Positions 5,095-5,921 of a DNA stretch of 5,921 nt are shown here, in pieces. The notes under the pieces are model-generated. The model saw nothing but the letters and a program-made list of their open reading frames with translations, did no database searches and was not told the origin of the DNA. Both the position numbers and the translations under genes were made by a program. Location of the stretch: assembly GCA_015065395.1 (NCBI GenBank), contig SVQJ01000115.1, positions 1 through 5,921 on the forward strand, written 5' to 3'. Source of the DNA: Oscillospiraceae bacterium. GTDB taxonomy: Bacteria; Bacillota; Clostridia; Oscillospirales; CAG-272. The first letter of the stretch is position 1. Every line of letters begins with the position of its first letter.

Positions 5095-5118
5095 TTTGTG
5101 CCCCGTAATGCACACAAA
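5095..5118. repeat. Imperfect inverted repeat in the htpG leader
   Basis: TTTGTG (5095-5100) and CACAAA (5113-5118) are perfect inverted arms separated by 12 bases; C5101 and G5110 can also pair. It begins about five bases after the predicted transcription start and ends about a dozen bases before the AAGGA ribosome site (5131-5135). It could be a DNA operator or a small 5' mRNA hairpin. There is no T-run, so it is not a terminator. Confidence 0.4.
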
Positions 5119-5144
5119 CACTTAACAGCAAAGGACAGTTTATC

Positions 5145-5921
5145 ATGGCAGAGATAAAAGGAGGAATAGGTGTTCAGACACAACACATATTCCCTGTTAT
5201 TAAAAAATGGTTATATTCCGAGAAGGAAATTTTCCTTCGTGAGATCGTCTCAAACGCTTCCGATGCAATTACAAAGCTACGCCGCCTTATATCCCTTGGC
5301 GACGAGCAGGCAAGAAACATTGCCGATGAGGGATTCAGGATAGATGTTATTCTTGATCCCGTTATGAAGACACTTACTGTCAAAGACAACGGTATCGGAA
5401 TGACTAAGGAAGATGTGGAAAAATACATTTGTCAGATCGCTCTTTCCGGCGCGCTGGATTTTATCGAGAAATATGAAGGCGAAAGCGAAGGAAGCGGCGG
5501 CATCATAGGACATTTCGGTCTGGGTTTTTATTCAGCTTTCATGGTCAGTGAAAAGGTTGAGCTGATCACCCGTTCATATAACGGCGATCCGGGCGTCAGA
5601 TGGGTTTGCGATGAAGCAGGCTCATACACTCTTTACGACCGTTGGGAGGATGCTCCCGAGCGCGGTACCGAGGTCATAATGCATCTCAGTGAAGAAGGCG
5701 AAGAATATCTGTCCGGCTCTTCTCTTCGCAGTGTGCTTGACAAATACTGTGCGTTCATGCCCTCTCCCGTTTATTATGACGATGGCACATCCGACGGAGA
5801 AAAGAGTGCCGATCCTATCAACGATACGACCCCTCTTTGGTTGAAATCTCCCTCAGAATGCTCTGACGAGGATTACAAAGCCTTTTACAGCAAGGTATTC
5901 AACGATCCCAGAGAACCCCTT
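5145..5921 (+). CDS. htpG: Chaperone HtpG (Hsp90 family), N-terminal part
   Basis: The first 259 residues are present; full-length HtpG is usually about 620-650, so the gene runs off the right edge. HtpG is the cytosolic bacterial Hsp90, an ATP-driven dimeric chaperone. The N-terminal GHKL ATPase domain is complete: REIVSNASDAI (32-42) with catalytic E33 and Mg-binding N37, DNGIGM (81-86) for adenine binding, the ATP-lid region around SGALDF (101-106), GHFGLGFYSAF (122-132), and RGTEV (173-177). NDTTPLWLK (226-234) marks entry to the middle domain. A short acidic/serine-rich insert, YEGESEGSGG (110-119), precedes the glycine-rich lid. The start is supported by AAGGA (5131-5135) nine bases upstream. 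It has its own sigma-A promoter and is probably independent of yajC, although no terminator is visible after the preceding gene. Confidence 0.97.
   Translation, partial: MAEIKGGIGVQTQHIFPVIKKWLYSEKEIFLREIVSNASDAITKLRRLISLGDEQARNIADEGFRIDVILDPVMKTLTVKDNGIGMTKEDVEKYICQIALSGALDFIEKYEGESEGSGGIIGHFGLGFYSAFMVSEKVELITRSYNGDPGVRWVCDEAGSYTLYDRWEDAPERGTEVIMHLSEEGEEYLSGSSLRSVLDKYCAFMPSPVYYDDGTSDGEKSADPINDTTPLWLKSPSECSDEDYKAFYSKVFNDPREPL

Noticed and set aside
1..5921. CRISPR arrays, insertion sequences, tRNA or rRNA genes, riboswitches
   Set aside because: I saw no regularly spaced repeats, transposase motifs, cloverleaf or conserved RNA motifs in the gaps, all of which are short.

Overview
The window looks like a piece of a Clostridia-class Firmicutes chromosome, most like the Oscillospiraceae/Ruminococcus side, though the genus is only a guess. 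The clues are an intact sporulation sigma factor of the SigK type, a yajC gene followed by a small four-helix membrane protein gene of the TIGR04086/YrzE kind, a DUF378 membrane protein, strong Shine-Dalgarno sites and consensus sigma-A promoters. Base composition is moderate and the intergenic gaps are AT-rich. I see no mobile elements, CRISPR arrays, rRNA or tRNA genes, and no gap without a gene longer than about 130 bases.

Left half, minus strand (read right to left): sigK (2286-2966), then a CapA-family metallophosphatase-like lipoprotein (938-2176) with its own consensus promoter. Ten bases further on is a glycosyltransferase family 2 protein with a C-terminal GtrA-like membrane domain (925 down to base 1, cut by the window edge). 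The last two probably form an operon concerned with the cell surface: an exported lipoprotein of a family linked to capsule or poly-gamma-glutamate handling, and a polyprenyl-phosphate glycosyltransferase.

Centre and right half, plus strand: a HAD-superfamily hydrolase (3083-3721) lies divergent from sigK and has a good sigma-A promoter whose spacer holds a perfect 12-base palindrome. It is followed by a DUF378 small membrane protein (3842-4051), preceded by a near-consensus sigma-G-like promoter and closed by a hairpin terminator. Next come yajC (4224-4559), with a very good sigma-A promoter, the TIGR04086/YrzE-like membrane protein (4617-5039), and the first 259 codons of htpG, the bacterial Hsp90 (5145 to the right edge).

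Most genes belong to known families and no new multi-gene system is evident. The most distinctive structure is at the yajC/YrzE junction. There a long A-tract/stem/U-tract hairpin, shaped like an intrinsic terminator, buries the Shine-Dalgarno of the next gene in its 3' arm and ends directly at the ATG. Other points worth a second look are the DxN (not DxD) active-site motif of the HAD protein, the palindrome inside its promoter, the sporulation-type promoter candidates, and an inverted repeat in the htpG leader where a CIRCE operator would be expected but is absent.
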